This document shows positions 18,896-27,476 of a DNA stretch of 64,000 bases, one piece after another. Source of the DNA: JAPPOI01 sp028818055 (lineage in GTDB: Bacteria > Pseudomonadota > Alphaproteobacteria > Rhodobacterales > Rhodobacteraceae); assembly GCA_965267405.1 (NCBI GenBank), contig OZ253954.1, positions 2,852,001 through 2,916,000 on the forward strand, in the 5' to 3' direction. The notes under the pieces were generated by a model that had not been told where the DNA came from, did no database searches, and saw only the letters and a list, made by a program, of their open reading frames with translations. Made by a program: the position numbers and the translations under genes. How positions within the stretch are numbered: position 1 is the first letter of the stretch; each line of letters starts with the position of its first letter.

Positions 18896-20220
18896 TCCGC
18901 CGCCTCCATTCCGCGAGGCGCAACCATCTCGCGAATGACGCCCGCGATACCTTCACGCCGAATGTCCACCTCGAGCCCTGCGGCGGTGACGGTAACGCGC
19001 CGGACGAGAAGCTGGATGATCCGTGATTGTTCGGCTGGGAACAGGCGTGCCCAAAGCGCGCGGAACTCATGCAGCGCCGCGATGGCGTCGGCTTCCGAAA
19101 CTGCATCCCTTTCTTTTTTCAGGGCTGTCATCACCTGTGCCACCATCTGTGGCGTCTGCAGAATGCGCCGAACCTCGGTCACGACCGCGTCCTCGACCAT
19201 TCCAGCCGCCAACCGTGTTGGGGCGGTTTCTTCGCCCGTTTCGCGGTTTCGAATGACGTCCATCGACACGTAGTAGCGATAGAGCTTCGCGCCCTTCTTG
19301 GTGCTGGTGGGCGTCATGGCCGCGCCGGTGTCGCTGAATATCAGCCCCTTCAAGAGAGCGGGTGTCCGGGATCGGCTGTTATTGGCGCGTTTGCGGGGGC
19401 TCTCCTGCAGGATGGCGTGGGCCCGATCCCAGAGGTTATCGTCGATGATGGCGTCGTGCTCGCCGGGATACGCCGTGCCCTTGTGAACAGCCTCCCCACG
19501 ATAGACGCGGTTCTTCAGGAGCCGGTAGAGATAGCCTTTGTCAATCAGCGTGCCCTGCTTGTTGCGGAACCCCTCGCGACGAAGTTCGCGTGCCAAAACC
19601 GTGGCGGAGCCGAGTTCAACAAACCGCTCGAAGATGCGACGGACCGATGCGGCCTCTGAGTCGTTCACCACCAGCTCGCGATCCTGCACATCGTAGCCGA
19701 GGGGCACGTAGCCCCCCATCCAGATACCGCGTTTGCGGGACGCGGCCACCTTGTCACGGATCCGCTCGCCGATCACTTCACGCTCGAACTGGGCGAAACT
19801 GAGCAGGATGTTCAGCGTCAGCCGCCCCATCGAGGTGGTGGTGTTGAACGACTGTGTGACCGATACAAAGGTGACGCCATTGCGGTCGAAGATCTCGACC
19901 AGCTTGGAGAAATCCATCAACGACCGCGACAGACGGTCGATCTTGTAAACGACGACCACGTCGATCAGCCCATCCTCGATGTCGGTCAGAAGCTGCTTGA
20001 GGCCGGGGCGTTCAAGATTGCCACCAGAAAATCCACCATCGTCATAGCGGTCGCGGGTGGCCACCCATCCCTCGGACTTCTGACTGGCGATATAGGCCTC
20101 ACAGGCCTCTCGCTGCGCGTCGAGGGTGTTGAACTCCATGTCGAGCCCTTCTTCGGTCGACTTGCGAGTGTAGATGGCGCAGCGCAGGCGGCGGTTAGGG
20201 CGAGCGGCGATATCCATCAT
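18892..20220 (-). CDS. Large serine recombinase
   Basis: A 442-residue site-specific recombinase. The N-terminal resolvase domain contains catalytic Ser21 in YTRKSTEEG, and VYKIDRLSRSLMDF, LSFAQFEREVIGERIRDKV. The middle 'recombinase' domain contains GTLIDKGYLYRLLKNRVYRGEAVHKG. The region where the family usually has a zinc ribbon reads LLKGLIFSDTGAAMTPT, with the Cys residues missing. The start has GGAGGAAGC just upstream. It overlaps its neighbours on both sides by about 4 bases. It is the only recombinase in the window and so the likely integrase of this island or the prophage. Confidence 0.93.
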   Translation of the reverse strand: MMDIAARPNRRLRCAIYTRKSTEEGLDMEFNTLDAQREACEAYIASQKSEGWVATRDRYDDGGFSGGNLERPGLKQLLTDIEDGLIDVVVVYKIDRLSRSLMDFSKLVEIFDRNGVTFVSVTQSFNTTTSMGRLTLNILLSFAQFEREVIGERIRDKVAASRKRGIWMGGYVPLGYDVQDRELVVNDSEAASVRRIFERFVELGSATVLARELRREGFRNKQGTLIDKGYLYRLLKNRVYRGEAVHKGTAYPGEHDAIIDDNLWDRAHAILQESPRKRANNSRSRTPALLKGLIFSDTGAAMTPTSTKKGAKLYRYYVSMDVIRNRETGEETAPTRLAAGMVEDAVVTEVRRILQTPQMVAQVMTALKKERDAVSEADAIAALHEFRALWARLFPAEQSRIIQLLVRRVTVTAAGLEVDIRREGIAGVIREMVAPRGMEAAE

Positions 20221-20717
20221 GCTTCCTCCCGCTTCCGCTCACGCAGCCCGAAGAAGCGATAGCCATTCCAGCGCGTTCCTGTAATGGCGCGCGCCACTGC
20301 CGAGAGTGATTTGAACTTGCGGCCCTGCCAGTCGAAGCCGTCTCTCAACACTGTCACGGTGTGTTCAACGCCGTCCCATTCGCGAATGAGTTTGGTGCCG
20401 GTCACGGGATTTCGGGGATCAGCGATCCGGTGCTTGCGCCGCGCATGCCCCTCGACCTCATCAGCCAGCAGATCCAGCATGCGGCGCGTTTCCCTATCGG
20501 GGCCGCCGTAGGTCAGTTCCTGGATGCGATAGGCGATCCTGAATTCCAGGAACTTGCGGCTGTTGTTCGGCGCAGCGATGCCAAAAAGTTTCTCCCATTC
20601 GGCTTTTAGCTCCCTGACCGACATGGCCTTTAGAGCAGCTAGACGGGCCAGGACGGATTGATCAACCCTTGGATCCAGCCCCGGTTTTGTGGGCGTTATC
20701 TTATTGTGATGCTTCAT
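20217..20717 (-). CDS. DUF2924 family protein
   Basis: A 166-residue protein. The start MKHHNKITPTKP at 20717 is preferred over an upstream ATG at 20756 because GGAGG sits six bases before it. The conserved blocks LAALKAMSVRELKAEWEKLFG, FLEFRIAYRIQEL and GTKLIREWDGVEHTV...FDWQGRKFKSLSAVARAITGTRWNGYRFFGL are typical of DUF2924. Known context: it almost always precedes a serine recombinase in alphaproteobacterial phages. Its function is unknown; DNA binding or a recombination directionality role has not been shown. Confidence 0.9.
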   Translation of the reverse strand: MKHHNKITPTKPGLDPRVDQSVLARLAALKAMSVRELKAEWEKLFGIAAPNNSRKFLEFRIAYRIQELTYGGPDRETRRMLDLLADEVEGHARRKHRIADPRNPVTGTKLIREWDGVEHTVTVLRDGFDWQGRKFKSLSAVARAITGTRWNGYRFFGLRERKREEA

Positions 20718-20949
20718 CAATTCCTCCGATGCGGATACGTTTTGCACGTCGACCACCGCTCTTTCGGGGTGAGAAGTCCACGAAACTGTCTCCGATGTCG
20801 GCAGATAAAGAGCTGGACTGTGCGGCGTTCAGGCGAAGGACGCCCGCAGCCAGGATGCGACCGAGTTCTTCGAAGCGTGCACGGGCTGACATCTTGTCCG
20901 GACACAAAGGATTGGGCCCCGAAACCGGGGTTAAATTATCGTTAAGCAT
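20701..20949 (-). CDS. Small protein at the head of the recombinase cassette
   Basis: An 82-residue frame starting at ATG 20949 and overlapping the DUF2924 start by 17 bases. This supports translational coupling in the order small protein, DUF2924, recombinase, HTH. It contains SARARFEELGRILAAGVLRLNAAQSS, an amphipathic helix pattern, and a basic C-terminal part (RKSGGRRAKRIRIGG). No family recognised. The overlap and shared direction are the main support. Confidence 0.6.
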   Translation of the reverse strand: MLNDNLTPVSGPNPLCPDKMSARARFEELGRILAAGVLRLNAAQSSSLSADIGDSFVDFSPRKSGGRRAKRIRIGGIDEASQ

Positions 20950-21358
20950 TGGAGCGCCTTTCGGGTTGTTGCCCTATCTGGGCTTCAAGCGGCGCTGGTA
21001 TTCAAGTTAAAACAATGGGTTGCAGGGCTGCTGCGCGATGCTGCGTGCAGGATCGGGTTTGTAGCGTGCGGCCTTTCAGTGCCGTGTCGCGGATTGGACC
21101 ATCGAATCTGTGTCGAGTTTCAGGGCGGCCTTCCAAAGCGACGTCTTGGTGAACAGGCTGTCTTGCGAGCGAAAGGACCCATGTAACCGGGTTTCCTGAA
21201 GCAGCCCGGTCCAGACGATTGGGCGCAGGACCCGCGTGTAAAGGTTGCCCATCATCTCATCAAAATGTGGAAAACGGCTTGGATCGGATTCGCAGCTGCG
21301 GCAAAGGCCGCGAACGAGGGCGAAAATGTTTAGCGAACGGACTCCACCAAAAAATGGC
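20950..21358 (-). other. Spacer with a possible gene remnant
   Basis: About 400 bases between the recombinase cassette and the XRE gene. On the minus strand, roughly 21250 down to the stop at 21076-21078, the frame reads FPHFDEMMGNLYTRVLRPIVWTGLLQETRLHGSF...FTKTSLWKAALKLDTD. This looks like protein-coding text with Trp and Leu in a plausible pattern, but it has no clear start of its own and its upstream part runs into the XRE gene. It may be the 3' remnant of a truncated gene. Otherwise nothing is seen. Confidence 0.35.
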
Positions 21359-21694
21359 TCACTCTTCCACAGCGCGCCTGAACTGAACGAAGGCTCTGAC
21401 AACATTCTCTGGGGCCACAGTCCCAAGTTCGATATCATCCGGCAGTCGGCCGGCCAGTGCAAAGAGGTAGTCGTCAGGAATGTTCAGCGCACTGGAGAAC
21501 TGTCGGATCAAGTGTCCTGAACTGGGGCTACGCCGATCGTGCTCGATATCATGCAGATATTGCGGTGAAATCGCGCCGCCATCGTCTTCCTTGAGGACGC
21601 AAGCTGCAAGTTCTCTCTGGCTGAGACCCTGTCGCTTGCGGGCCACTGAAATTGCCTGGCCGAAGGTCACGCCGTCGACCGACGTTGCTTGCAC
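21359..21694 (-). CDS. XRE-family HTH regulator
   Basis: A 111-residue protein with a classic Cro/C1-type HTH (FGQAISVARKRQGLSQRELAACV...ISPQYLHDIEHDRRSPSSGHLIRQFSSAL) and a short C-terminal tail. It is transcribed away from the zinc-finger/coiled-coil/Hsp70 operon; the 142-base gap probably holds both promoters. It may therefore repress that operon. No toxin partner is visible downstream, where only a gene remnant lies. Confidence 0.85.
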   Translation of the reverse strand: MQATSVDGVTFGQAISVARKRQGLSQRELAACVLKEDDGGAISPQYLHDIEHDRRSPSSGHLIRQFSSALNIPDDYLFALAGRLPDDIELGTVAPENVVRAFVQFRRAVEE

Positions 21695-21836
21695 ATTAAT
21701 GGCACTCCCAGGCTCTCCGCTTGTTAGCGGATTTGCGAAATGCTACGAATATTTATGTGGATGATCAATGGTGAAGCCGGACAAACTGGCTCCGCATCCT
21801 GACGCAGCATGGTCTGTAGCAACGTGAGAGGTTGGT

Positions 21837-22985
21837 ATGCCAACTGTCGGCTGGATCCGAGAAGGTGACCTTGATGCCTTTTATGAGGGCACAGAAAGGA
21901 CTCCTGATCCCAGCCCGCAAAGAGAGCCAAACTTCTCCTGCCCGTTTTGTGGATCGATATTTCCCAATCAGTCCGAATTTCACGATCACGTTTATGCCAA
22001 GCATCGGGTGGAGCGACCGTTTATCATGCTCCGTGGAAAAGAACCGAGTGCTCATGCTGTCGTTCGATCACCTCTCGCAGCGTCAGAAATTGCTCTGGCG
22101 AACACGAGCCATGCCAAGGTCCTTCTCGATGGTGCTGGCCCGCAAAAGGTCTCCATTGACAAGCTCGGGGAGCTTATCTCCGAGACATCCCAAGCAGAAC
22201 TAACCCTCGAACTGGTCAATACGACTGAGAAGAAAGCGACGCCGGTTGTAACTCAGTATGGCTTCTCGTTCCGAGTTGCACAAAAAGCGGACCTCAGGCG
22301 GGTAGAGCAAGCTTTTTCAGAAATTCTGGTTTCAGATACGATCACCAGAAACTCGATTGGCTCCTTCCTTGCGGACAAAAGGACTCAGGGACCTGGAAAG
22401 GAGTATGCGTCCGGCCTAGCCGACTATTGCCTCGGGATCCTCATAAAAGAGCGACCTGAAGGCGAAAATCTCACTACTCCATTCTCTCGTCATCGAGAGC
22501 TCTACGGACGTGCGCTTGATGTTCTGAAGGATTTCCCGCGTCCGCTTGCACACTTGATTACTTGCATTATCCGGTTTTCCTTAAACAATTTTGAAAATGG
22601 CGGGAGGCGCACGGGATATTTGGAGCTCGATTTAGCGACTGAGCTATTGTCTAATCCAACCTCTGACAGCCTGCAGCTCCCTCTTGAGAACACCACTCGT
22701 CGACCGGTTTGCCCTATCGATCACGGGACTGGGCGGATGCTTGAACTTGCAAACCATCTTGCTTCACAGTCGCGGTGGAGTCCGATCCTAGATGACGAGT
22801 GCAGGGCGCTCGCGCACTCCGACCTACTCGACGCAACTGATCACCAGAAGGCGTTCGCCATATGGGCCGCATCAGCGTGGCGACTTGGTTCGACAGACAG
22901 CGCCTTGGAACCATTAACACAGATCGCCGAAATCTATCCCTTCAGCCGATGGGCGAGCAAATACCTGGAGCAAGCAACAACGTGA
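21837..22985 (+). CDS. C2H2 zinc-finger protein, first gene of the Hsp70 operon
   Basis: A 382-residue protein of no family I recognise. Near the N-terminus is C35-x2-C38-x12-H51-x4-H56 (SCPFCGSIFPN, FHDHVYAKH), a eukaryote-like C2H2 finger, rare in bacteria outside the Ros/MucR type. The rest looks helical with TPR-like stretches (CRALAHSDLL, KAFAIWAASAWRLGSTDSALEPLTQIAEIYPFSRWASKYLEQ). Its stop overlaps the GTG of the next gene. It may recognise nucleic acid or a protein partner for the downstream chaperone-like ATPase; this is inference. Confidence 0.8.
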   Translation: MPTVGWIREGDLDAFYEGTERTPDPSPQREPNFSCPFCGSIFPNQSEFHDHVYAKHRVERPFIMLRGKEPSAHAVVRSPLAASEIALANTSHAKVLLDGAGPQKVSIDKLGELISETSQAELTLELVNTTEKKATPVVTQYGFSFRVAQKADLRRVEQAFSEILVSDTITRNSIGSFLADKRTQGPGKEYASGLADYCLGILIKERPEGENLTTPFSRHRELYGRALDVLKDFPRPLAHLITCIIRFSLNNFENGGRRTGYLELDLATELLSNPTSDSLQLPLENTTRRPVCPIDHGTGRMLELANHLASQSRWSPILDDECRALAHSDLLDATDHQKAFAIWAASAWRLGSTDSALEPLTQIAEIYPFSRWASKYLEQATT

Positions 22986-24007
22986 CAGAGAGAAAAGAGA
23001 AGCCAGGAACCGAGACTGAGATCACGAACACTGAGAAGCCAGCAGAGGGACCAGAAAGAGCCCAGGATGCCTCGTCCGATGAAGTTGAAATCCCGCCCAC
23101 GCTCGTGGGCTACTTCGGCGAGGATCGTGCGAGTCCCTCCGCGTTTTTCAAGGTTCTTCGAAAGAACGATGTGAAGCGTTTCCGCTCCGCGGAGCAAGAG
23201 GCGGTAGCCAAGCTAATGGCGACCAAGGATACCGAGATGGAGCGTCTCTGGGGTTTGATGGCACAAGCGTCGCTACCGGACCCTGTCGATGCGTGGGTGT
23301 GGGGAGCCGCACAGTCGCGCCTTAGAGAGCAACTCGGAGAGGCTTTCGACACCCAAGACCACGATGCAGGTCGCATCTTCAAATCGGTTTTGCGTGAACT
23401 CTCTTTGGGCCTGAGCTCGGAAAAGAAGGAAGAAAAGAAACGGGCCGAAAATCTTCTGCGAGTAACCATCTGCTGGCTTGTTGAGAAACGTTCGTTCAAG
23501 ACTTGGCAGGTTGCGGAGCAAGTTTATCCGTTTCTTTTCAGGGATTTGAAAGCTGCCACGCGTGTAGCTCAGCGTGCTATTCAAAAGGGAAAGCCAGGTG
23601 AATTTCGGGTTGCAGCAGCAGTGGCGGCACTTGGCGCCCAGATGGTTAAGGCCGCGGAAGACGAACAGATCCGCGAGAGGAACATTTCAAACGATCTTCG
23701 CTATCGCTTAGATGATGCGAACAGAAAGATCGAAAAGCTTCGTTCCGACCTAGAAGATGCGAAGAAGACGATTTCTGATCAAGAGATCAAGATAGCCCAG
23801 TTGGAGCAGACCCTTGCCGCTGAACGCCATCACTGGGGTCATGATCTGACAGAGACCAAAGCCGAGCAGAAGGTGCTGCTGGGTGAACGACTGGGACCGC
23901 TGCTCGCGGATGCCATTGATGCTCTCGAAATCGAGCCTCCAGCGCCTGGAATTGCACTTCGACGCGTGAAGGCCGCCATGTCAGTGATTGAAGAGGCTAA
24001 GGAATGA
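22982..24007 (+). CDS. Coiled-coil protein, middle gene of the Hsp70 operon
   Basis: A 341-residue protein starting at GTG 22982, which overlaps the previous stop (GTGA); an ATG at 22949 is a possible longer start. The first 40 residues are low-complexity and polar (EKPGTETEITNTEKPAEG). A helical domain follows, with PPTLVGYFGEDRASPSAFFKVLRK. A long coiled coil spans about residues 230-300 (RLDDANRKIEKLRSDLEDAK, ISDQEIKIAQLEQTLAAER). The arrangement recalls a GrpE-like or J-like partner of an Hsp70, but no such family is evident. Its stop overlaps the Hsp70 start (ATGA). Confidence 0.8.
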   Translation: MTERKEKPGTETEITNTEKPAEGPERAQDASSDEVEIPPTLVGYFGEDRASPSAFFKVLRKNDVKRFRSAEQEAVAKLMATKDTEMERLWGLMAQASLPDPVDAWVWGAAQSRLREQLGEAFDTQDHDAGRIFKSVLRELSLGLSSEKKEEKKRAENLLRVTICWLVEKRSFKTWQVAEQVYPFLFRDLKAATRVAQRAIQKGKPGEFRVAAAVAALGAQMVKAAEDEQIRERNISNDLRYRLDDANRKIEKLRSDLEDAKKTISDQEIKIAQLEQTLAAERHHWGHDLTETKAEQKVLLGERLGPLLADAIDALEIEPPAPGIALRRVKAAMSVIEEAKE

Positions 24008-25944
24008 GTGAGACAGTATTTGGTATAGACTTTGGTACGACGAATAGTCTTGCGGCGGTCTCTGTGGGAGGGCGTGCTCTGGCGCTCGTAGATCAGGTCA
24101 CCCGTCGCCCTCATCCTTCAGTCATCTGGTACCGTGGTTCGGACATTGTGGTTGGACGCGAAGCCCGCGAGAATATGGACATCACCGAAAGTGGCGCCCC
24201 ACCGGGCTTTGTGCGCTCTCCGAAAATGTCCCTCAGGCGTGACGGTCCGATCTTTGTGGATGGGAGACCTGTCGAACCCACCGATGCTGTCGCCGAAGTC
24301 CTCAGGCACTTGAAAGCTGACGCATCCGTCGCGCGCGGAGGTGCACCTGCACATGATCTCGCGCGAGCGGTATTCACTATTCCCGTTGATTTCGGAGGGC
24401 CTGAGCGCCGAGCCCTCCGCGAAGCCGCGCGAAAAGCCGGCATTGGCGTAGTGCAATTCGTTCATGAGCCAGTTGCCGCTCTTTACGCTCACCTTCGTTC
24501 TCAACCTGACCTTGGCCGTGAGTTGGCGCGTCTCGAAGGAAGGTCCATCCTGGTTTTCGATTGGGGTGGCGGCACGCTCGACTTGACCCTCTGCCGAATC
24601 ATTGGCGGTGCAATCATGCAGGTCAGAAATCTTGGCGACAACGAAGTGGGCGGTGACAAGTTCGACGAAAGGCTACGAAATCACCTGCGCGAAAAGCATA
24701 CTTCTGCGCATGGCCTGGAAGATATCACAGCTCTAGAGCAACCGGGCATGGCAGCGAAGCTGCTACACCAGTGCGAAATTCTGAAGATTCATTTGTCCGA
24801 TCCAAAGGTCGATACGGAAGACGTGATTGTGCGGAACTACCTAAAGGTGGATGGGCCCGGCAAAAACCTCCTAGCATCAGTAGACCGTGCGGAACTCGAG
24901 GATCTTAGCTCTGGCATCGTTGCTCGCGGACTGGCTCGGATTGATGAGATACTGGATCAGGCGCAGCTGACTTACCAGGACATCGAACTCTGCCTCGCAA
25001 CCGGCGGGATGGTTAATATGCCCGCAATTCGGGATGGCCTTACGGAGCGATTTGTGGGGAGGGTCCCGCGCCTCACCAACGGAGATCGCATCATCGCCGA
25101 AGGCGCCGCTTGGATCGCAAATGATGGGCTCCGGCTCACGCTGTCCAAACCAATTGAAATACTCGTCGCAGATACTTCTGGCCGGGGCACGTACCAGTCT
25201 CTTGTCGATGCAGGATGGACGCTTCCAATTGAGAACGAAACGCAGAACGTCGCCAACACGCGCCTGTTTTGCGTGGACCCGAGGGAAGGCTTTGCGGTGG
25301 TAGAGGTCGCAAAGCCGGTGAAGCTTGGCAAGACCTCGCCGAATGATCCTCGGCGCTCGCTGAGCGTAGTGAAGGTCGAGGTTGACCCGAAGGCACAGCC
25401 CCTGCTTGAACGGATAGAATGCAATCTGCAGATCGACCACGACTATGTCGCGCGTGTTACTCTGAAGTCCACGGGAAGAGGAGCCGAGTCTTCGGAGGAA
25501 TTTCATGATCTCGAGTTTGGTCTGTCGTTAGCCGAAGTAACTTCTCCGGACAAACAGGGTGACAGTCTGGGTTCCGGAGGCAAGTCAGGCCCAGTTGGGC
25601 AGATAAAGGCATCAACCCGAAGCAGCCTATATCAAAGGACAAACGTAGCAAGCTTTGATGAGCAAACGCAGGGCCATGGCGATCTTTGGAAGTTTGTGCC
25701 AGGAGACCTCATCGAGCAGTGGAGGCCGAGTTACTTCGACACTCGAAGCAACAGTGCAACTTCGCGCCAGCTTGATGAACGGAATTTCTATGTACCCTGC
25801 AGCCGATGCAAAAGAAGGATTTCGCAGATCAAGGCTGAGGGCCCGATCAAAGGATGCAAGGGATCCTGCTTTCCAGAGTCGGTTCGACGGAACCCTAGCC
25901 TTTTGAAAGCTGCGCTTAAAGACCTCGAGGCACGGCGTTCCTGA
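24004..25944 (+). CDS. Hsp70-like ATPase with C-terminal Cys cluster
   Basis: A 646-residue DnaK-family protein. Actin-fold motifs are intact: phosphate-1 VFGIDFGTTNSLAAV (residues 5-19), phosphate-2 VFDWGGGTLDLTLCRI (about 184-199), and adenosine ATGGMVNMPAIRDGL (about 332). The C-terminal half is beta-rich but not the standard DnaK lid. It ends with C-x2-C...C-x3-C (VPCSRCKRRISQIKAEGP, GCKGSCF; about 598-620), a probable zinc module. It is not the housekeeping DnaK: no dnaJ or grpE is adjacent, and it is the third coupled gene after the zinc-finger and coiled-coil genes. The proposed role is an ATP-driven switch in an accessory system. Confidence 0.9.
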   Translation: MSETVFGIDFGTTNSLAAVSVGGRALALVDQVTRRPHPSVIWYRGSDIVVGREARENMDITESGAPPGFVRSPKMSLRRDGPIFVDGRPVEPTDAVAEVLRHLKADASVARGGAPAHDLARAVFTIPVDFGGPERRALREAARKAGIGVVQFVHEPVAALYAHLRSQPDLGRELARLEGRSILVFDWGGGTLDLTLCRIIGGAIMQVRNLGDNEVGGDKFDERLRNHLREKHTSAHGLEDITALEQPGMAAKLLHQCEILKIHLSDPKVDTEDVIVRNYLKVDGPGKNLLASVDRAELEDLSSGIVARGLARIDEILDQAQLTYQDIELCLATGGMVNMPAIRDGLTERFVGRVPRLTNGDRIIAEGAAWIANDGLRLTLSKPIEILVADTSGRGTYQSLVDAGWTLPIENETQNVANTRLFCVDPREGFAVVEVAKPVKLGKTSPNDPRRSLSVVKVEVDPKAQPLLERIECNLQIDHDYVARVTLKSTGRGAESSEEFHDLEFGLSLAEVTSPDKQGDSLGSGGKSGPVGQIKASTRSSLYQRTNVASFDEQTQGHGDLWKFVPGDLIEQWRPSYFDTRSNSATSRQLDERNFYVPCSRCKRRISQIKAEGPIKGCKGSCFPESVRRNPSLLKAALKDLEARRS

Positions 25945-26006
25945 GAGCGATCATCCCTACAGACTTTCATCTGACGTTTTTTCGGTCCCTAGCAACCGAT
26001 TTCCAG

Positions 26007-26684
26007 TCAGACCTCCCGCGCGAACCAGCGGATGCGGCCGATGATGTGGATTTCCTCGGCGCTGCGCTCATAAGGGCTGTAGAAGCCGTTGTCCGAGATC
26101 ACGCGTACCGCTGGGGGATCGCTGTTGGGTACATGCTCGAGCCGCTTGGCCACTAACCCCATGCCGTCATCCAGCACGAAAATCCCGGGCGGGTTCGGCG
26201 CGCGGCGAGTCATGTCGACCAGCACAGTGTCGCCGTCCAGAAGGGTCGGCGCCATGCTATCGCCTTCCACATGCATGATGCGCAGCTGCGACGGACTGGC
26301 CTTGAGGTTGCCCTTAATCCAGGAGCGGCGGAAGTGATAGGCACGGCCGGGCGTGTCGTGATCCTCGGTCACCACCGCGCCGCCGCCCATTGATGGACGC
26401 GGACTGGCATGCGCAATCGCCACGAAGGTCTCATCGGGGTTTTCGATGAAGGGCGGCTCACCCTCAACCTCGCCGATGCCGTGGATCAGCCATTCTCGCT
26501 CGACCTTCAGCACGCGGGCGACCTCGGCCAGCTTGTCGATGCCAGGTCGCGTCGAGCGCCCGCGGAGGATGTCGTAGACGAAGGATCGGTTCACGCCGGC
26601 CATTTCGGCGACATGGGCGGGGCTGAGCCCGAGTTGCTGAGCGCGGGCGCGGAGGCGATCAGAGAGCGTATGATGCTCGGTCAT
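26007..26684 (-). CDS. Prophage repressor (HTH + S24 peptidase)
   Basis: A 225-residue CI-like repressor. The start at MTEHHTLSDRLRARAQQLG removes an unlike extension. The N-terminal HTH contains GLSPAHVAEMAGVNRSFVYDILRGR. The C-terminal LexA-like autopeptidase has Ser143 in VEGDSMAPTLLDGDTVLVD and Lys180 in LVAKRLEHV, so SOS-triggered RecA-dependent cleavage and prophage induction are expected. It is divergent from the early gene at 26793, leaving about 108 bases for operators. Confidence 0.93.
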   Translation of the reverse strand: MTEHHTLSDRLRARAQQLGLSPAHVAEMAGVNRSFVYDILRGRSTRPGIDKLAEVARVLKVEREWLIHGIGEVEGEPPFIENPDETFVAIAHASPRPSMGGGAVVTEDHDTPGRAYHFRRSWIKGNLKASPSQLRIMHVEGDSMAPTLLDGDTVLVDMTRRAPNPPGIFVLDDGMGLVAKRLEHVPNSDPPAVRVISDNGFYSPYERSAEEIHIIGRIRWFAREV

Positions 26685-26792
26685 GTTTTCCCCAGAGGGC
26701 TGTGGATCAAATAGGATAAAACAGGATTGATCGGAGGGCGTCAAGGAATTAGAACAAAACCTAAACACTCAGCGGCAGGAATCGGAGGTCAG
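26685..26792. promoter_or_regulatory. Divergent repressor/early promoter region
   Basis: A 108-base AT-rich gap between the divergent repressor and first rightward gene. It contains a direct repeat AGGATaaaacAGGAT around 26713-26727 with 10-base period, a candidate repressor site. Promoter elements are not certain by eye. Confidence 0.5.
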
Positions 26793-27476
26793 ATGGAGAT
26801 CGAGAAGGCGTATTTTACTCTGCCGGAGATCCTCGATCGCTGGTCCATCTCCGAGGCCGATCTGATCTATCTGGCAGAGAACGACAAGCTGCGGCTGTCG
26901 GTGCGCGTCTTCGGTGTGCCTTTGGAACTGGGCGACTACGAGGAAACCCATGAGGGCGAGCACTTTCGGGTGCCAACCGAGCAGAGCCGGTTCAGCGGTC
27001 TCTTGGATTTGTATGCGCAGGACGTCTTTCAATTGTTCCGGTGCAGCGAAATCCATCTCAGCGATTTCCGGACGCCACGCGCATCCTATGCAACGCTTTA
27101 TGGCGAAGCTGATCCGATCTTCGTCATGATAGGGGATCTGCTGCTAAGGCGCGAAGAACGCGATCGATTCGAAGCGGAAACAGGGTTTTCGGGCGCAGAA
27201 ACTGGGCCGCAGCTACCGGTCTTCAGCGCGTCGCCTGATTATCAGGATGTGCGTTGCGGCGGGCACCAATTCCGCTTGGGGCCGATCCAGGCACAAGTTG
27301 TCCGCGCGCTGCATGAGGCTGCACGGCGCGGCGAGGCCTGGCAGAGCGGCAAGGCGATCCTGTCGGCGGCGGGTTCCAAGAGCCTGAAGATGTCCGACGT
27401 GTTCAAATCCCAGAAGCAGTGGCGCTCCCTGATCGAATCGAATGGGCGCGGCAACTACCGCCTGAACTGCGGCTGA
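26793..27476 (+). CDS. Early prophage protein of unknown function
   Basis: A 227-residue protein starting at ATG 26793 after GGAGGTC. No family is recognised with confidence. The N-terminus (YFTLPEILDRWSISEADLIYLAENDKLRLSVRV) resembles the HTH-like start of phage 'site-specific integrase-adjacent' or regulatory proteins. The C-terminus (IQAQVVRALHEAARRGEAWQSGKAIL...FKSQKQWRSLIESNGRGNYRLN) resembles a winged-helix module. It may be a regulator paired with the divergent repressor. Confidence 0.7.
   Translation: MEIEKAYFTLPEILDRWSISEADLIYLAENDKLRLSVRVFGVPLELGDYEETHEGEHFRVPTEQSRFSGLLDLYAQDVFQLFRCSEIHLSDFRTPRASYATLYGEADPIFVMIGDLLLRREERDRFEAETGFSGAETGPQLPVFSASPDYQDVRCGGHQFRLGPIQAQVVRALHEAARRGEAWQSGKAILSAAGSKSLKMSDVFKSQKQWRSLIESNGRGNYRLNCG

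Noticed and set aside
21359..21694. Toxin-antitoxin pair with the XRE gene
   Set aside because: No intact toxin-sized partner follows; only a start-less fragment is seen.
24004..25944. Housekeeping dnaK
   Set aside because: No dnaJ or grpE nearby, an atypical C-terminal half with a Cys cluster, and coupling to unrelated genes.
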